A stretch of DNA of 64,000 bases. It comes from Collinsella sp. Its GTDB lineage: Bacteria; Actinomycetota; Coriobacteriia; Coriobacteriales; Coriobacteriaceae. Shown here in pieces: positions 26,327 through 35,890 of this stretch. The position numbers and the translations under genes were made by a program. Positions within the stretch are counted from its first letter, which is position 1; each line of letters begins with the position of its first letter. The stretch spans positions 59,996 to 123,995 of the forward strand of contig DXMV01000025.1 of the NCBI GenBank assembly GCA_019414055.1, written 5' to 3'. The notes under the pieces are model-generated. The model saw only the letters and a program-made list of their open reading frames with translations. It had not been told where the DNA came from and did not search any database.

Positions 26327-26448
26327 GGAAGTCCTTTCGAATGGAAGGGCGATCAGGCATATCGGATAACCTGCCCGAACGATACGATCCGAACCATTGT
26401 ACGCGATATGCAGTACCTCGCACGCGCCGCCACCTGCAAACGCTAGCG

Positions 26449-27582
26449 CTATTTCCAAACGCGCTCGGCAATACGCCCGACCAGCGCAATCTTTGCCCAC
26501 TGCTCGTCCTCGGTCAGCTTATTGCCAATCTCGCAGCTGGCAAAGCCACACTGCGGAGACAGATACAGGTTCTCGAGCGGCACGTACTTTGCCGCCTCGC
26601 GGATGCGCTCGACGATAACATCCTCGTTCTCGAGCTCTGCCGCCTTGGTGGTCACCAAGCCCAGCACGACCTTCTTGCCGGGAGCAACGTACTTGAGCGG
26701 CTCAAAACCACCGGCGCGGGGCGTGTCGAACTCCAGATAGAACGCGTCAACGTCCTCATGCGCAAACAGGTACGGCGCGATGGGGTCGTAGCCGCCCTCA
26801 AAAGCGTAGGTGGAGTGGTAGTTGCCGCGGCATACATGCGTGTTAATGACCAGATCGTCGGGCTTGCCCACGATGGCGGCATTGTTGAGCGCCACGCCCA
26901 GCTCGCTTACCTTTTGCAGGTCGACCGGGCTCATGCCGGTTTTGGCAACAAAATCGGTATCGCAGTAGATGCCCCAGGTGCAGTCATCAAACTGGATGTT
27001 GCGGCAGCCCGCGGCATACAGGTCAGCAATCACGGTGCGGTATGCTGCGGCAATGGCATCGACGAGCTCTTCGTCGGTCTTGTAGACGGCGTGCAGACTC
27101 TCCTGCTGGCCATCGCAGCGGTCGAGTGTGACTTCGGAGAACGTCTGGATCGGCGCCGGAATGGTCTGGCGCGCGACCTGGCCCTCTCCCTCGAGCGACT
27201 TGATAAATTTGAAGTGCTCGACGAACGGATGATTCTCGCCGCTAATGGGACCGGTTACCACGGCGGTGTCGGCGGTAGTCTCCTCATCGTGGAACATGTA
27301 GCCCGTGCGCGAGGCGCGGCGCTCAATGCCGTTGAGGCCCCACATAAAATCGAGGTGCCAGTAGCTGCGGCGGAACTCGCCATCGGTAATCACCTGCAGG
27401 CCGGCAGCCTTCTGCTTGGCCACTAAGTCGCGGATGGCCTCGTCCTCGACGGCCTTAAGGCCGGAAGCGTCGAGTTTACCCGCGACATAGGCGGCACGGG
27501 CGTCCTTTACAGCCTGCGGACGAAGAAAACTGCCGACGATATCGGCACGAAACGGCGCGTTCGGTTGAATCGAAGTGCTCAT
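26449..27582 (-). CDS. MetE-like methionine synthase family protein
   Basis: A 377-residue protein matching only the C-terminal catalytic barrel of cobalamin-independent methionine synthase (YxjG type). Zinc ligands are visible in INTHVCRGNY (His and Cys) and SPQCGF (Cys). Substrate-site pieces include VGSFLRP and VITDGEFRRSYW. The single-domain form probably uses a methyl donor other than polyglutamyl folate. AGGGAG precedes the ATG at 27582. The LysR gene 155 bases upstream on the same strand may regulate it. Confidence 0.85.
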   Translation of the reverse strand: MSTSIQPNAPFRADIVGSFLRPQAVKDARAAYVAGKLDASGLKAVEDEAIRDLVAKQKAAGLQVITDGEFRRSYWHLDFMWGLNGIERRASRTGYMFHDEETTADTAVVTGPISGENHPFVEHFKFIKSLEGEGQVARQTIPAPIQTFSEVTLDRCDGQQESLHAVYKTDEELVDAIAAAYRTVIADLYAAGCRNIQFDDCTWGIYCDTDFVAKTGMSPVDLQKVSELGVALNNAAIVGKPDDLVINTHVCRGNYHSTYAFEGGYDPIAPYLFAHEDVDAFYLEFDTPRAGGFEPLKYVAPGKKVVLGLVTTKAAELENEDVIVERIREAAKYVPLENLYLSPQCGFASCEIGNKLTEDEQWAKIALVGRIAERVWK

Positions 27583-27737
27583 AGATATCTCCCTTTGCAT
27601 TGGTTGCTTTACTGGGACAGAGTATGAGCGCTCATATGACCATCGTAAAATATATGTTTATAACAGTTTGATATAGATGCTTCCTATATCAGTTTGGACT
27701 GCCATAAAGAGATTTGACCCGTGCAGAACGCAGCAGT

Positions 27738-28634
27738 CTAGATGTGCTGACGAATCGCTTCGATATAGGCCTGCCCGTAGCGCGTAAGTGTCGTGTTCTT
27801 GCGCGTGATGATGCCGATCTCCATGTACTCGTCTACATCGAGCGGAATGGAGATAATGCCGGGGCCGTTAAGTTCATGGCTGATCACGCCCGAACAAACC
27901 GTGTAGCCGTTAAGGCCCATGGCCAGATTGAACAACGTCGCACGGTCGCGCACGCGGATATTCTTGCGACGCTCAAAGGTCGAGGTCAGTTCCTCGGAAT
28001 AATAAAACGAGTTATAGCTGCCCTGCTCATAGGACAGGAACGGGTAGTCCTCGAGATCTTCGAGCGTCACGCTGGCGTGGTCCGCCAGCGGATGGTCGGA
28101 GCACACAAAGACATGCGGCGTAGCGCAGAAGAGTCCTTCGAATACGAGCTCGTTGGCCGCCAGCATGCGCTCGATGACCTCGCGATTGTGCTCCGACAGA
28201 TACAGGATGCCGAGCTCGCTTTTCATATGCGCGACGTCCTCGATAATCTCGTGGGTCTGCTCCTCGCGCAGGGTAAAGTCGTAGCGCGCGGCATCGAACT
28301 CGCGGATCACATCGACAAATGCATTAACGGCAAAGGAATAATGCTGGCAGCTCACACTAAAGTGCGGCACCTGCTCGGACGTGCCTTTGTACTTGCCCTC
28401 GAGCAGGTCGGCCTGGTCGAGCACCTGGCGCGCGTAGCCCAAGAAGGTCTCGCCTTCCTCGGACACAATGACGCCCTTGTTGGTGCGCTCAAAGATGTGT
28501 ACACCCATCTCGTTTTCGAGATCGCGAATTGACGCGGTAATCGAAGGCTGCGACACAAAGAGCCGGCGCGAGGCCTCGGTGATGCTGCCGCATTCGGCAA
28601 CTTTGACGACATATCTGAGCTGCTGGAGCTTCAT
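27738..28634 (-). CDS. LysR-family regulator
   Basis: A 298-residue LysR protein with the N-terminal helix-turn-helix GSITEASRRLFVSQPSITASI and a C-terminal effector domain. AGGGAG precedes the ATG at 28634; a longer in-frame reading of this region has no support. It starts ten bases after the HAD gene stop, so it is probably co-transcribed with it, and it lies upstream of the MetE-like gene. Control of sulfur amino acid genes is a guess from position. Confidence 0.88.
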   Translation of the reverse strand: MKLQQLRYVVKVAECGSITEASRRLFVSQPSITASIRDLENEMGVHIFERTNKGVIVSEEGETFLGYARQVLDQADLLEGKYKGTSEQVPHFSVSCQHYSFAVNAFVDVIREFDAARYDFTLREEQTHEIIEDVAHMKSELGILYLSEHNREVIERMLAANELVFEGLFCATPHVFVCSDHPLADHASVTLEDLEDYPFLSYEQGSYNSFYYSEELTSTFERRKNIRVRDRATLFNLAMGLNGYTVCSGVISHELNGPGIISIPLDVDEYMEIGIITRKNTTLTRYGQAYIEAIRQHI

Positions 28635-28644
28635 GGCTTTCTCC

Positions 28645-29553
28645 CTAGACGTTCGTGACGTCGAAACCCGTCGCGTCCATCTGACGCATAAACGACGGCA
28701 TCTCCCCCGTCGCGGCGCAGGCGGCAATCTGATGCAGAGCCCCGGCAACCGCATCATCTGCCGCAGCGCCGATATGCCAGCGCGCGGCAGCCGTGACGGC
28801 CTCGTTGGCATTGGCGACTGCAACGGAATTGGGAACGGCATCGATCATGGGCAAATCGTTATCGGAATCGCCGAATACGGCCACCTCGTCGGGCGTCAGG
28901 CCCAAAGCGCGCGCCAGCTCCAGCGCAGCACAGCCCTTGTCCCAGCCGGTCGGAAGAACGTCGAACAGGCGCACGCGGTTGTTGGGAAACACGAGCGAGA
29001 GCTCCGGCACCTCGGCGGCAACACGCTCGCGCAGCTCGGCGAGCTCCTCGCGCGAACGGGCACTCCAGATATTCGCCTTGTATACCGGGGCATCGTCAAC
29101 GACAGGGCGACAGGGAGCCTCTTCGCCCTTGAGCCACGCGTTGCCGCCTGACTCCATGGCGCGACGCACACGCTCGGGATCGCTTGTCACGCAATAGGCG
29201 TCGTTGTCCCAAAAGTCATCACCCAGACGGTAGACCTTCAAATAGGTATCGTCGGTCTCTTGCTCCAGGTAGTCGGCCAGGCGCATAAGGGCATCGTTAT
29301 CAGTTGCGCGCGAGGCAACCGCCTCGCCATCGACAAACATCACCTGGCCGTTGCAAAACGCACCGGTCGAGAAGCACTCGGAGCGATTGCGGAACATCCA
29401 GCTCATCGCGGACGGCTGGCGACCCGAAACCGGGCCAAAATGCAGGCCCGCCGCCTGCATGGCATGAATGCCCTCGATGGCGCAGTCGCTGGCGCCATCG
29501 TGTCCAGCAGGAATCAGCGTATCGTCCATATCGGTCAGCACAAGTTTGATCAT
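28645..29553 (-). CDS. HAD-family (Cof-type) phosphatase
   Basis: A 302-residue HAD hydrolase of the Cof/YidA class. Motif I is DMDDT (8-12), motif II is PVSGR, and motif IV is VAVFGDSDNDLPM near the end. Such enzymes dephosphorylate sugar phosphates or cofactors, including PLP or FMN. GAGGGG lies just before the ATG. It appears to lead an operon with the LysR gene. Confidence 0.88.
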   Translation of the reverse strand: MIKLVLTDMDDTLIPAGHDGASDCAIEGIHAMQAAGLHFGPVSGRQPSAMSWMFRNRSECFSTGAFCNGQVMFVDGEAVASRATDNDALMRLADYLEQETDDTYLKVYRLGDDFWDNDAYCVTSDPERVRRAMESGGNAWLKGEEAPCRPVVDDAPVYKANIWSARSREELAELRERVAAEVPELSLVFPNNRVRLFDVLPTGWDKGCAALELARALGLTPDEVAVFGDSDNDLPMIDAVPNSVAVANANEAVTAAARWHIGAAADDAVAGALHQIAACAATGEMPSFMRQMDATGFDVTNV

Positions 29554-29594
29554 AAGGTCCCCTCGGTCATTCTTTATCCCGTCTATTGTAACGA

Positions 29595-29694
29595 CCTGCC
29601 AATAAGGGACAGGTTTATCTTGGCAGGCTTTATCTGGGAAAATGCAGCGCCCCTGTTGCCACCTGCCAAAATAAACCTGTCCCATATTGGCAGG
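29595..29694. repeat. Pair of inverted 33-base repeats
   Basis: Two 33-base units, at 29595-29627 and 29662-29694, are inverted copies of each other with two mismatches. Each unit begins CCTGCCAA and ends TTGGCAGG, so each is also palindromic at its ends, around a GGGACAGGTTTAT core. A third copy lies at 48984-49016. The pair can form a long hairpin just upstream of the TPP riboswitch. Confidence 0.75.
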
Positions 29695-29724
29695 TGCGCT
29701 AGTATAGGGAACAACAGATTCGAT

Positions 29725-29816
29725 GCGGGAGTGCCGGCGGTGCAAACCACAAGGCTGAGAGGGCATAGGGCCCAATCCTTTGAACCTGTCAGTTAATGCT
29801 GGCGTAGGGAGCATGC
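29725..29816 (+). ncRNA. TPP riboswitch (THI element)
   Basis: The conserved parts are present in order: CTGAGAGGG, then CTTTGAACCTG, then CAGTTAATGCTGGCGTAGGGA, closed by a P1 stem with GCGGGAGTGC. It binds thiamine pyrophosphate. A strong intrinsic terminator starts ten bases later, so it works by transcription termination upstream of thiM. Confidence 0.95.
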
Positions 29817-29825
29817 CGCCTTTAC

Positions 29826-29857
29826 AGGGGCGCTGTCTATGCACAGCGCCCCTTTTC
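29826..29857 (+). terminator. Riboswitch-controlled terminator
   Basis: 11-bp stem AGGGGCGCTGT / ACAGCGCCCCT with a six-base loop, then TTTT. It lies between the TPP aptamer and the thiM ribosome binding site and should form when TPP is bound. Confidence 0.9.
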
Positions 29858-29878
29858 TATGCCAAGGAGGCATGTGCA

Positions 29879-30718
29879 GTGATTGATTCGGAACAGCTTA
29901 AGCAACATATGGTCAAGGCCGTAGAGGAGATTCGAGCCACCAATCCGATGGCCGGCTCCATCACCAACACGGTGACGATCGACTTTGTCGCCAACGCGCA
30001 GCTCGCCGTGGGCGGTTCGGCCGCCATGGTCTATCTGCCCGACGAGGGCGAGGCGCTCGTTGCCGGCGGCGCCGCCATCTATCTCAACATGGGCACGCTC
30101 TTCCCCATCTACGAGCAGACGATTCCCCGCGCGGCCAAGGCGGCACACGACGCCGGCAAGCCCTGGGTGCTCGATCCGGTGGGTCTGGGCATCGGTAGCC
30201 TGCGCACCCAGCTGGTAAACGAGCTCAAGCAGTACAAGCCCGCCATCGTACGCGGCAACGCCTCCGAGATCATCGCACTCTCCGGCCTGTGGGGTCTTGA
30301 GGGCGAGTCGGCCGATCTGAGCCGCGTACGTGGTGTCGATACCACCGACACGGTCGACGCCGCCCGCGATGCCGCCGTGGCGCTCGCTCGCTACACCGGC
30401 GGCGCCGTTGTGGTCTCGGGCGAAGTCGACCTGATTACCGACGGCACGACCGTGGCCAAATCCCACGGCGGCAGCCCGCTCATGTCCAAGATCACCGGCT
30501 GCGGTTGCTCGCAGGGCGGCGTGCTGGCCGTGTACGCCTGTGCTACCGATCCGTTTACGGCAGCAGTCTGCGGCACCGCCGTCTACAACGTTGCCGGCAC
30601 GCGTGCCGCCGCCGTCGCCGATGCCCCGGCAAGCTTTAAGGTCGCCTTTATCGACGAGCTCTACCGCGCAACCGCCCAGGATATTGCCGACAACCGACTC
30701 GAGCTCGAGGAGGCATAA
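29879..30718 (+). CDS. thiM: Hydroxyethylthiazole kinase ThiM
   Basis: A 280-residue kinase that salvages the thiazole part of thiamine by phosphorylating it. Family marks are NSITNTV-like GSITNTVTIDFVANAQLAVG, WVLDPVGLG and the phosphate-transfer motif KITGCGCSQGG with the conserved Cys. The GTG at 29879 follows AAGGAGG at eight bases; reading from 29780 would run through the riboswitch and terminator. It is the first gene of a riboswitch-controlled operon, thiM-UPF0045-thiE. Confidence 0.95.
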   Translation: MIDSEQLKQHMVKAVEEIRATNPMAGSITNTVTIDFVANAQLAVGGSAAMVYLPDEGEALVAGGAAIYLNMGTLFPIYEQTIPRAAKAAHDAGKPWVLDPVGLGIGSLRTQLVNELKQYKPAIVRGNASEIIALSGLWGLEGESADLSRVRGVDTTDTVDAARDAAVALARYTGGAVVVSGEVDLITDGTTVAKSHGGSPLMSKITGCGCSQGGVLAVYACATDPFTAAVCGTAVYNVAGTRAAAVADAPASFKVAFIDELYRATAQDIADNRLELEEA

Positions 30719-30721
30719 GCC

Positions 30722-31063
30722 ATGTCCGAACCCGCAACCAATGCCGGCATGAACACGCTCGTCGCCGTGGCCATCGCCCCATGCGGCACCGGCGACGAGC
30801 TGTCCGCCGAGGTCGCCGAGGTCGTGCGCGTCATTCGCGAGAGCGGCCTTCCCAACCGCACCACCTCGATGTTCACCGAGATCGAGGGCGACTGGGACGA
30901 GGTCATGCAGGTCGTGCGCGACGCGACCTTTGTGTTGGCGAGCAAGGGCATCCGCACCGAAGTCGTGCTCAAAGCCGATATTCGACCCGGATTTACCGAC
31001 ACCATGACCGGCAAACTCAAGCGCATGGAAGCACAGATCAAAAAGCAGGAGGAAGCACAATGA
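30722..31063 (+). CDS. Thiamine-binding MTH1187/UPF0045-like protein
   Basis: A 113-residue protein of the MTH1187/YkoF-like ferredoxin-fold family, which binds thiamine or its pyrimidine part. Marks are VAIAPCGTGDELSAEVAEVV and GLPNRTTSMFTEIEGDWDEVM. Its ribosome binding site (GGAGG) lies inside the end of thiM, and its stop overlaps the thiE start (ATGA), so translation is coupled. It is probably an intracellular carrier or sensor in thiazole/thiamine salvage. Confidence 0.85.
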   Translation: MSEPATNAGMNTLVAVAIAPCGTGDELSAEVAEVVRVIRESGLPNRTTSMFTEIEGDWDEVMQVVRDATFVLASKGIRTEVVLKADIRPGFTDTMTGKLKRMEAQIKKQEEAQ

Positions 31064-31755
31064 GCATCCGCGACAACCTTGATATCTCGGCCTATCTGGT
31101 ACTCGGCCCCGAAAACACCCTCGGACGCCCCGTGGGCGATGTGGTGGCCCAGGCACTCGACGCCGGCTTTACCTGCATCCAGGTGCGCTCCAAGGTGGCA
31201 AGCGCCCGCGAGATCATTGCGCTGACCGACGACGCCGCGCAGGCAATCGCACAGGCCGGCAAGACCGGTCAGGTCGCCCTGTTAATCGATGACCGTCTGG
31301 ACTGTGTGCTTGCCGCGCGCGAGCAGGGCATTGCCGTCGATGGCGTGCACGTAGGCCAGAGCGACATTCCCGTCGAGGTCTGCCGCAAGCTGCTGGGCCC
31401 CGATGCCATTGTGGGCCTTTCGGCCCGTTGCGAGGAGATGCTCGAGTACGTCAAGACCGCCGACATGAGCCTGGTCGACTACCTGGGCATCGGCCCGCTC
31501 CACGAGACCGAGACCAAGCGCGACTGCGGACGCGCGGCCGACGGCTCTATCATCACCAAGAGCTTTGAGGACCTTGCCGCACTCCACGCGGCAAGCCCCG
31601 TGCCCATCGTGGTGGGCGGCGGCGTTAAGACGGCCGACTTGCCGCAGCTTAAGGCCACCGGCGTCGACGGCTTCTTTGTGGTAAGCGCCGTCTGCAGCGC
31701 CGACGACCCCCATGCCGCAGCCAAGGAGCTTGTCGACACCTGGCAGCAGGCATAG
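31060..31755 (+). CDS. thiE: Thiamine-phosphate synthase ThiE
   Basis: A 231-residue TIM-barrel enzyme that joins HMP pyrophosphate to thiazole phosphate. Marks are FTCIQVRSK (pyrophosphate Arg), LIDDRLD, GVHVGQSD and GIGPLHETETK. The ATG overlaps the preceding stop by four bases. With thiM but no thiC, thiD or thiG here, the operon looks built for thiazole salvage, with HMP supplied from elsewhere. Confidence 0.95.
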   Translation: MSIRDNLDISAYLVLGPENTLGRPVGDVVAQALDAGFTCIQVRSKVASAREIIALTDDAAQAIAQAGKTGQVALLIDDRLDCVLAAREQGIAVDGVHVGQSDIPVEVCRKLLGPDAIVGLSARCEEMLEYVKTADMSLVDYLGIGPLHETETKRDCGRAADGSIITKSFEDLAALHAASPVPIVVGGGVKTADLPQLKATGVDGFFVVSAVCSADDPHAAAKELVDTWQQA

Positions 31756-31799
31756 GCATAGGCCGAACAGCTGATTCGCAGCCTCATATCTTCAGCAAT

Positions 31800-31845
31800 G
31801 GAAAGCGCATCCCAGTTTGGGCCTCCATTCCGGGATGCGCTTTCC
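31800..31845. terminator. Terminator hairpin after thiE
   Basis: 14-bp perfect stem GGAAAGCGCATCCC / GGGATGCGCTTTCC with an 18-base loop between convergent thiE and the patatin gene. The U-run is short, so it may act in both directions or mainly protect 3' ends. Confidence 0.7.
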
Positions 31846-31856
31846 GTATGCGACCC

Positions 31857-32726
31857 TTACCCCGCCAGATACGCTTCCAACGCCGGCAAAGTCGCCTCTG
31901 CATCGTGGCGGCCGACCTGGTAGATGCGCTCGAGCTCATCCGGTTCGCGGCACAGCGACGGCACCTTCACCGATTCGCTCGGCCGCACCACAAAGATTTC
32001 GCCGGCAGCCTCTCGACGTGCCAGGTCATCGAGCGTGGCATTGTAGACCTCATGCCGATGCTCAAGCGCTGCAACAAACTCCGGATAGTGACGGAACACG
32101 CGCCGCAGCATGGGCATCACGCTGTTGGGCTGCTTCACAAAGCCCGCCGGCTGCGTGAGTACCACGATATTGCGGTCATACCCCTGCGCAAACAGCCATG
32201 CGCTGGGAATAGAATCAGCCACGCCACCATCCAGATACTTATGCCCGTCAATAGCAACGGGACGCGTCGCCACAGGAATGGCAGACGACGCCCGGATCCA
32301 CTCGATATCGCGCTCGTTGCCATACGGTAGATCGTGGTAGACGGCCTTGCCCGTCTCGATATCGGTACACACGCACGTAAATCGCATGGGGCAGGCGCGA
32401 TACGCCTCCAAGTCGATGGGATCGCGCTCGATAGGCACCTCGTGATAGGCAAAATCGGCATTGAACATATCGCCGGTTCGCAGCCAGCTGGTCACGCTCG
32501 CATAGCGCTTGTCGGCGCAATAAGCCTTGTTGTAACGAATGGCACGGCCGATCTGGCGCGATTTAAAGTTGTAGCCAAACGCCGCGCCCGCCGAGACACC
32601 CACCATATGGTCGCAGGTCAAACCGCGCTCCATCCAAACGTCGAGCACGCCCGCCGTATACATACCGCGGTAGCCGCCTCCCTCGAGCGCAAGCCCCACC
32701 GTGCGCGTCGTATCCGGCTGTGCCAT
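31857..32726 (-). CDS. Patatin-like phospholipase
   Basis: A 289-residue Ser-Asp acyl hydrolase. The oxyanion loop GGGYRG is at 16-21, the nucleophile elbow GVSAG at 43-47 (Ser45), and the catalytic Asp lies in YLDGGVADS. No signal peptide or membrane segment is present, so it acts on cytoplasmic or membrane-face lipids. It resembles the RssA/YjjU-type bacterial patatins. GGAG lies eight bases before the ATG at 32726; a start at 32861 lacks support. Confidence 0.88.
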   Translation of the reverse strand: MAQPDTTRTVGLALEGGGYRGMYTAGVLDVWMERGLTCDHMVGVSAGAAFGYNFKSRQIGRAIRYNKAYCADKRYASVTSWLRTGDMFNADFAYHEVPIERDPIDLEAYRACPMRFTCVCTDIETGKAVYHDLPYGNERDIEWIRASSAIPVATRPVAIDGHKYLDGGVADSIPSAWLFAQGYDRNIVVLTQPAGFVKQPNSVMPMLRRVFRHYPEFVAALEHRHEVYNATLDDLARREAAGEIFVVRPSESVKVPSLCREPDELERIYQVGRHDAEATLPALEAYLAG

Positions 32727-33045
32727 GTGACCATCTCCGTTCCTGCGTTTTAAAACGGGACAAGTATACCCGTCAACATATATCGACTCAGTCGCATTTT
32801 TCATGCGCACCCAGGCGTTGCCGTTTGGCGAATAATAGCCGCCCACAGCATGTGCGCCCATATATAATTGTGCACTGTTGTCTATACTACTCAGCTGTTA
32901 TCAACAGCGAACATTAGCCGGCAAAGTAACTCAACAACGCAGCAAGGCGGGGGCCTGGATACACGCAAGGCGCCGAGCAACGACGCGTGTACACTACGAG
33001 CTCGCCCGACGCCATCCGCCCCGACCTCAGAAAGCCGCTTACAAC

Positions 33046-35763
33046 ATGGACACCGCCAGCAATTACACCGAAACGCTCGAAAAGACCGTCCGTGACCTTC
33101 TCGAGCGTCAGGATGATCTGATTAGGACGGCCTTTACCGACCAGCTCACCGGACTTGGCAACCGCGGCGGCTTTGCCCGTTCCCTAGAGGAAATCTGGGA
33201 GCAGGAACTGCCCGTGACCATGGCGTTTATCGACATCGATAACCTTAAGCACTGCAACGACGTCTTTGGGCATGACGAGGGCAACCGCTATATCTTGCAG
33301 GTAAGTCTCTATCTCAAGCTGTATATGAAAGTGGACGAGGCGGCGTTTCGCATAGGCGGCGACGAGTTTGCCATCCTGTCTACGATTGCGACCGAGGACG
33401 ACCTCGCCGAGCGCCTGGAACACTGCCGAACGGTCCTACTCAAAAACAACGATTCCGAGATGCCTCACTCGTTTAGCTACGGAGTGTCGCACGCCGACCC
33501 CGCCCTGGGCGAAGCCTCCAATCGCATGACACTCGATGCCGACCATCGCATGTACGACTACAAGCTACGCCATGCCATGCATCTTGATCGACGCAATATC
33601 GCGCAAGTCCACACCGACGACTTCGAAATAAGCGATCGCGTTTTTGACGCCTTTTCGATGCTCAACGAAGGCCGTTATTGCTTTATCGAGAACTTGGACA
33701 AACATCGCACCCTATGGTCACAAGGCGCCCTGCGCGATCTCGGTCTTCCTTCTGAGCATGTAGACAACTGCCACGATTACTGGAAAACGCGCGTCCACCC
33801 CGATGACCTTGAGGCCTACATCAACGACATCGACCAAATCTATAATGGCTCCAAACACCGCCGCGTCATGCAGTACCGCATGCGCAATGCCGCGGGCGAC
33901 TACGTCCTCTGCCGCGCTCGCGGGTTTCGCATCGACGGCGACGGAAATACCCCCTCGCTCTATGTCGGCGAACTTGTTAACCACTCACTCGCCGAGACCG
34001 TCGACGCCGCCACGGGCCTCGGAACGCAGCGTATGCTGATCAACGCTATCGATGCCTGCCGTCGCGACCGTTGCGAGACGGGGCTTATAGCGGTCCGCGT
34101 TTGTGGCACGGCAAAGTTCAACGAGCTCTACGGGGCCGAGGCTGTCGACAACATGCTCGCCGAATACGCAGGCCGCATGTTATCGATCACCCGCGGCAGA
34201 AGTCGCGTCTTCCGCTCGCGAAACGCCCAGTTCGTCGTACTCAGCAACGATCTGGACCACGAGGCATTCGAGCAACTGACCCATCATCTTAAAGAGGCCG
34301 TTTTCGCTCCTGTTCGAATCGCGAACGACACCATTACCCCCGTCTGTCTTGTCGTCCCGGCCTTTTACGAGCGCTTAATCAATCAAGCGACCGCTGTTTT
34401 AGGCGAACTCGACCGTCGTCTTCGCGCCGCCGGCGGGCTTGCACCCAACGACAGCCTCCCCATACCCGAGATTGAGCGTAAAAGCGCCGTCGCCGAACGC
34501 ATCGATACGCTCACGGGCCTCTATCGACCCAGCGAGTTTATGCGGCGTGCCAACGCATTTCTTAAGACAAGGCGCGACGCCGCTTGGTGTATCGCCACCG
34601 TCGACATGGGTCATATGCGACTGTTCAACGAATGGCACGGACAGGCCGAGGGCGACCGCGTGCTCGCCGATGTGGGCACGGTCCTCAAAGACATCGAGAA
34701 TGCCGAGATGGGCGTCGCAGGATACTGGGGCCAAGACGACTTTTGCATTCTCATCCCCTTTGAGCACGACACCGTCCATCAAATCTATAACCGCGTTCGC
34801 GCCGCCGTGGCCAAGCATGATGGCGGCGTGGGTTTCTGGCCGTCCATGGGCGTTTGCCCCATCGACCCCAACGAGGAAATCACCATCGACGCGCAGGCCA
34901 AGGCCATGTTTACCAATCGGCGCGCCAAAAACGATTTTAAGGATCGCATCGCCGTCTTTCGCCCCGAGGAATACAAGCGCGAGGTGGCGTTTCACCGCAC
35001 CCTCACCGAGTTCCAGTATGCGCTCTCAAACGACCGCATCACCTACTACCTGCAGCCCCAGGTTGATATGGAAACCGGCGAGATCATTGGCGCCGAAGCA
35101 CTCACCCGCTGGATTGACAAGGACGGCTCTCTCATTTCGCCCGCAACGTTTATCCCCGCACTCGAGGAAAGCGGCTTTGTGGTGACGCTCGACAAGTACA
35201 TTTGGCAGGGTGTCGCCTCGTGGCTGCGCGGGCGCATCGATCGAGGACTTTGCGTGGTTCCGGTCTCGCTTAATGTGTCGCGCGTGGATATCCTTGCCTG
35301 CGACGTTGCCGAACATATGGGGGCGCTCGCCGCCCAATACAACCTACCGCCCGAGCTCATGCGTATCGAGATCACCGAGACGGCTTATACGGGGGAGTCC
35401 GAGGCCGTGGACAAACTGACAGCCGACCTGCACACCCGCGGCTTCTCGACCTATATGGACGATTTTGGCACCGGCCAGTCCACGCTCGCGATGCTCAAGA
35501 ACGTCAACGTCGACGTCATCAAGCTCGACCGCACCTTTGTGCCCACCGACCGCGATCAAGGCCGCAGCGCGCAGATCGTGTCATCGATGCTCGAGATGGC
35601 GCAGTCGCTCCATCTGCCCGTCGTGGTCGAAGGCGTCGAGACAAATGAGCAGGCAAACATACTACGCCACATGGGCGCCCGCTACGCTCAGGGCTTCCTC
35701 TACTACCGCCCCATGCCGGCGAATGATTTTGAGGCATTGCTCGATGGTGGCAAAAACAACTGA
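33046..35763 (+). CDS. GGDEF-PAS-GGDEF-GGDEF-EAL c-di-GMP protein
   Basis: A 905-residue signalling protein, apparently soluble. A short coiled-coil-like start leads to GGDEF1 with intact GGDEF at 104-108 but no RxxD inhibitory site. A PAS-like fold (about 205-320) and two degenerate cyclase domains follow (SRNAQF at about 390; WGQDDF at 561-566). The C-terminal EAL domain has the phosphodiesterase residues: EAL at 684-686, LNVSR, EITET, MDDFGTG, IKLDR, VVEGVET. It could both make and degrade c-di-GMP. The ATG at 33046 is the best start near the domain, but its ribosome binding site is weak. Confidence 0.85.
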   Translation: MDTASNYTETLEKTVRDLLERQDDLIRTAFTDQLTGLGNRGGFARSLEEIWEQELPVTMAFIDIDNLKHCNDVFGHDEGNRYILQVSLYLKLYMKVDEAAFRIGGDEFAILSTIATEDDLAERLEHCRTVLLKNNDSEMPHSFSYGVSHADPALGEASNRMTLDADHRMYDYKLRHAMHLDRRNIAQVHTDDFEISDRVFDAFSMLNEGRYCFIENLDKHRTLWSQGALRDLGLPSEHVDNCHDYWKTRVHPDDLEAYINDIDQIYNGSKHRRVMQYRMRNAAGDYVLCRARGFRIDGDGNTPSLYVGELVNHSLAETVDAATGLGTQRMLINAIDACRRDRCETGLIAVRVCGTAKFNELYGAEAVDNMLAEYAGRMLSITRGRSRVFRSRNAQFVVLSNDLDHEAFEQLTHHLKEAVFAPVRIANDTITPVCLVVPAFYERLINQATAVLGELDRRLRAAGGLAPNDSLPIPEIERKSAVAERIDTLTGLYRPSEFMRRANAFLKTRRDAAWCIATVDMGHMRLFNEWHGQAEGDRVLADVGTVLKDIENAEMGVAGYWGQDDFCILIPFEHDTVHQIYNRVRAAVAKHDGGVGFWPSMGVCPIDPNEEITIDAQAKAMFTNRRAKNDFKDRIAVFRPEEYKREVAFHRTLTEFQYALSNDRITYYLQPQVDMETGEIIGAEALTRWIDKDGSLISPATFIPALEESGFVVTLDKYIWQGVASWLRGRIDRGLCVVPVSLNVSRVDILACDVAEHMGALAAQYNLPPELMRIEITETAYTGESEAVDKLTADLHTRGFSTYMDDFGTGQSTLAMLKNVNVDVIKLDRTFVPTDRDQGRSAQIVSSMLEMAQSLHLPVVVEGVETNEQANILRHMGARYAQGFLYYRPMPANDFEALLDGGKNN

Positions 35764-35821
35764 TACGCTCGCGCGCAAAACACCACCGCCGAAGGGGACA
35801 TTTGTCTCCATTAGCTAACTT

Positions 35822-35852
35822 ATATCCCCAATTCAAACCGAATTGGGGATAT
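35822..35852. promoter_or_regulatory. Perfect palindrome between GGDEF genes
   Basis: 13-bp arms ATATCCCCAATTC / GAATTGGGGATAT with a five-base loop, 38 bases before the next start. It lacks a U-run, so it is more likely an operator or a leader hairpin than a terminator. Confidence 0.5.
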
Positions 35853-35890
35853 GATACAAACCGTTGTTCTGCCCAAGGAGGTTATTCATC

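Noticed and set aside
32727..33045. c-di-GMP riboswitch or other RNA before the GGDEF-EAL gene
   Set aside because: This 319-base gap has a TATAAT-like box near 32862 and a GC-rich leader but no recognisable aptamer; I see nothing else definite in it.
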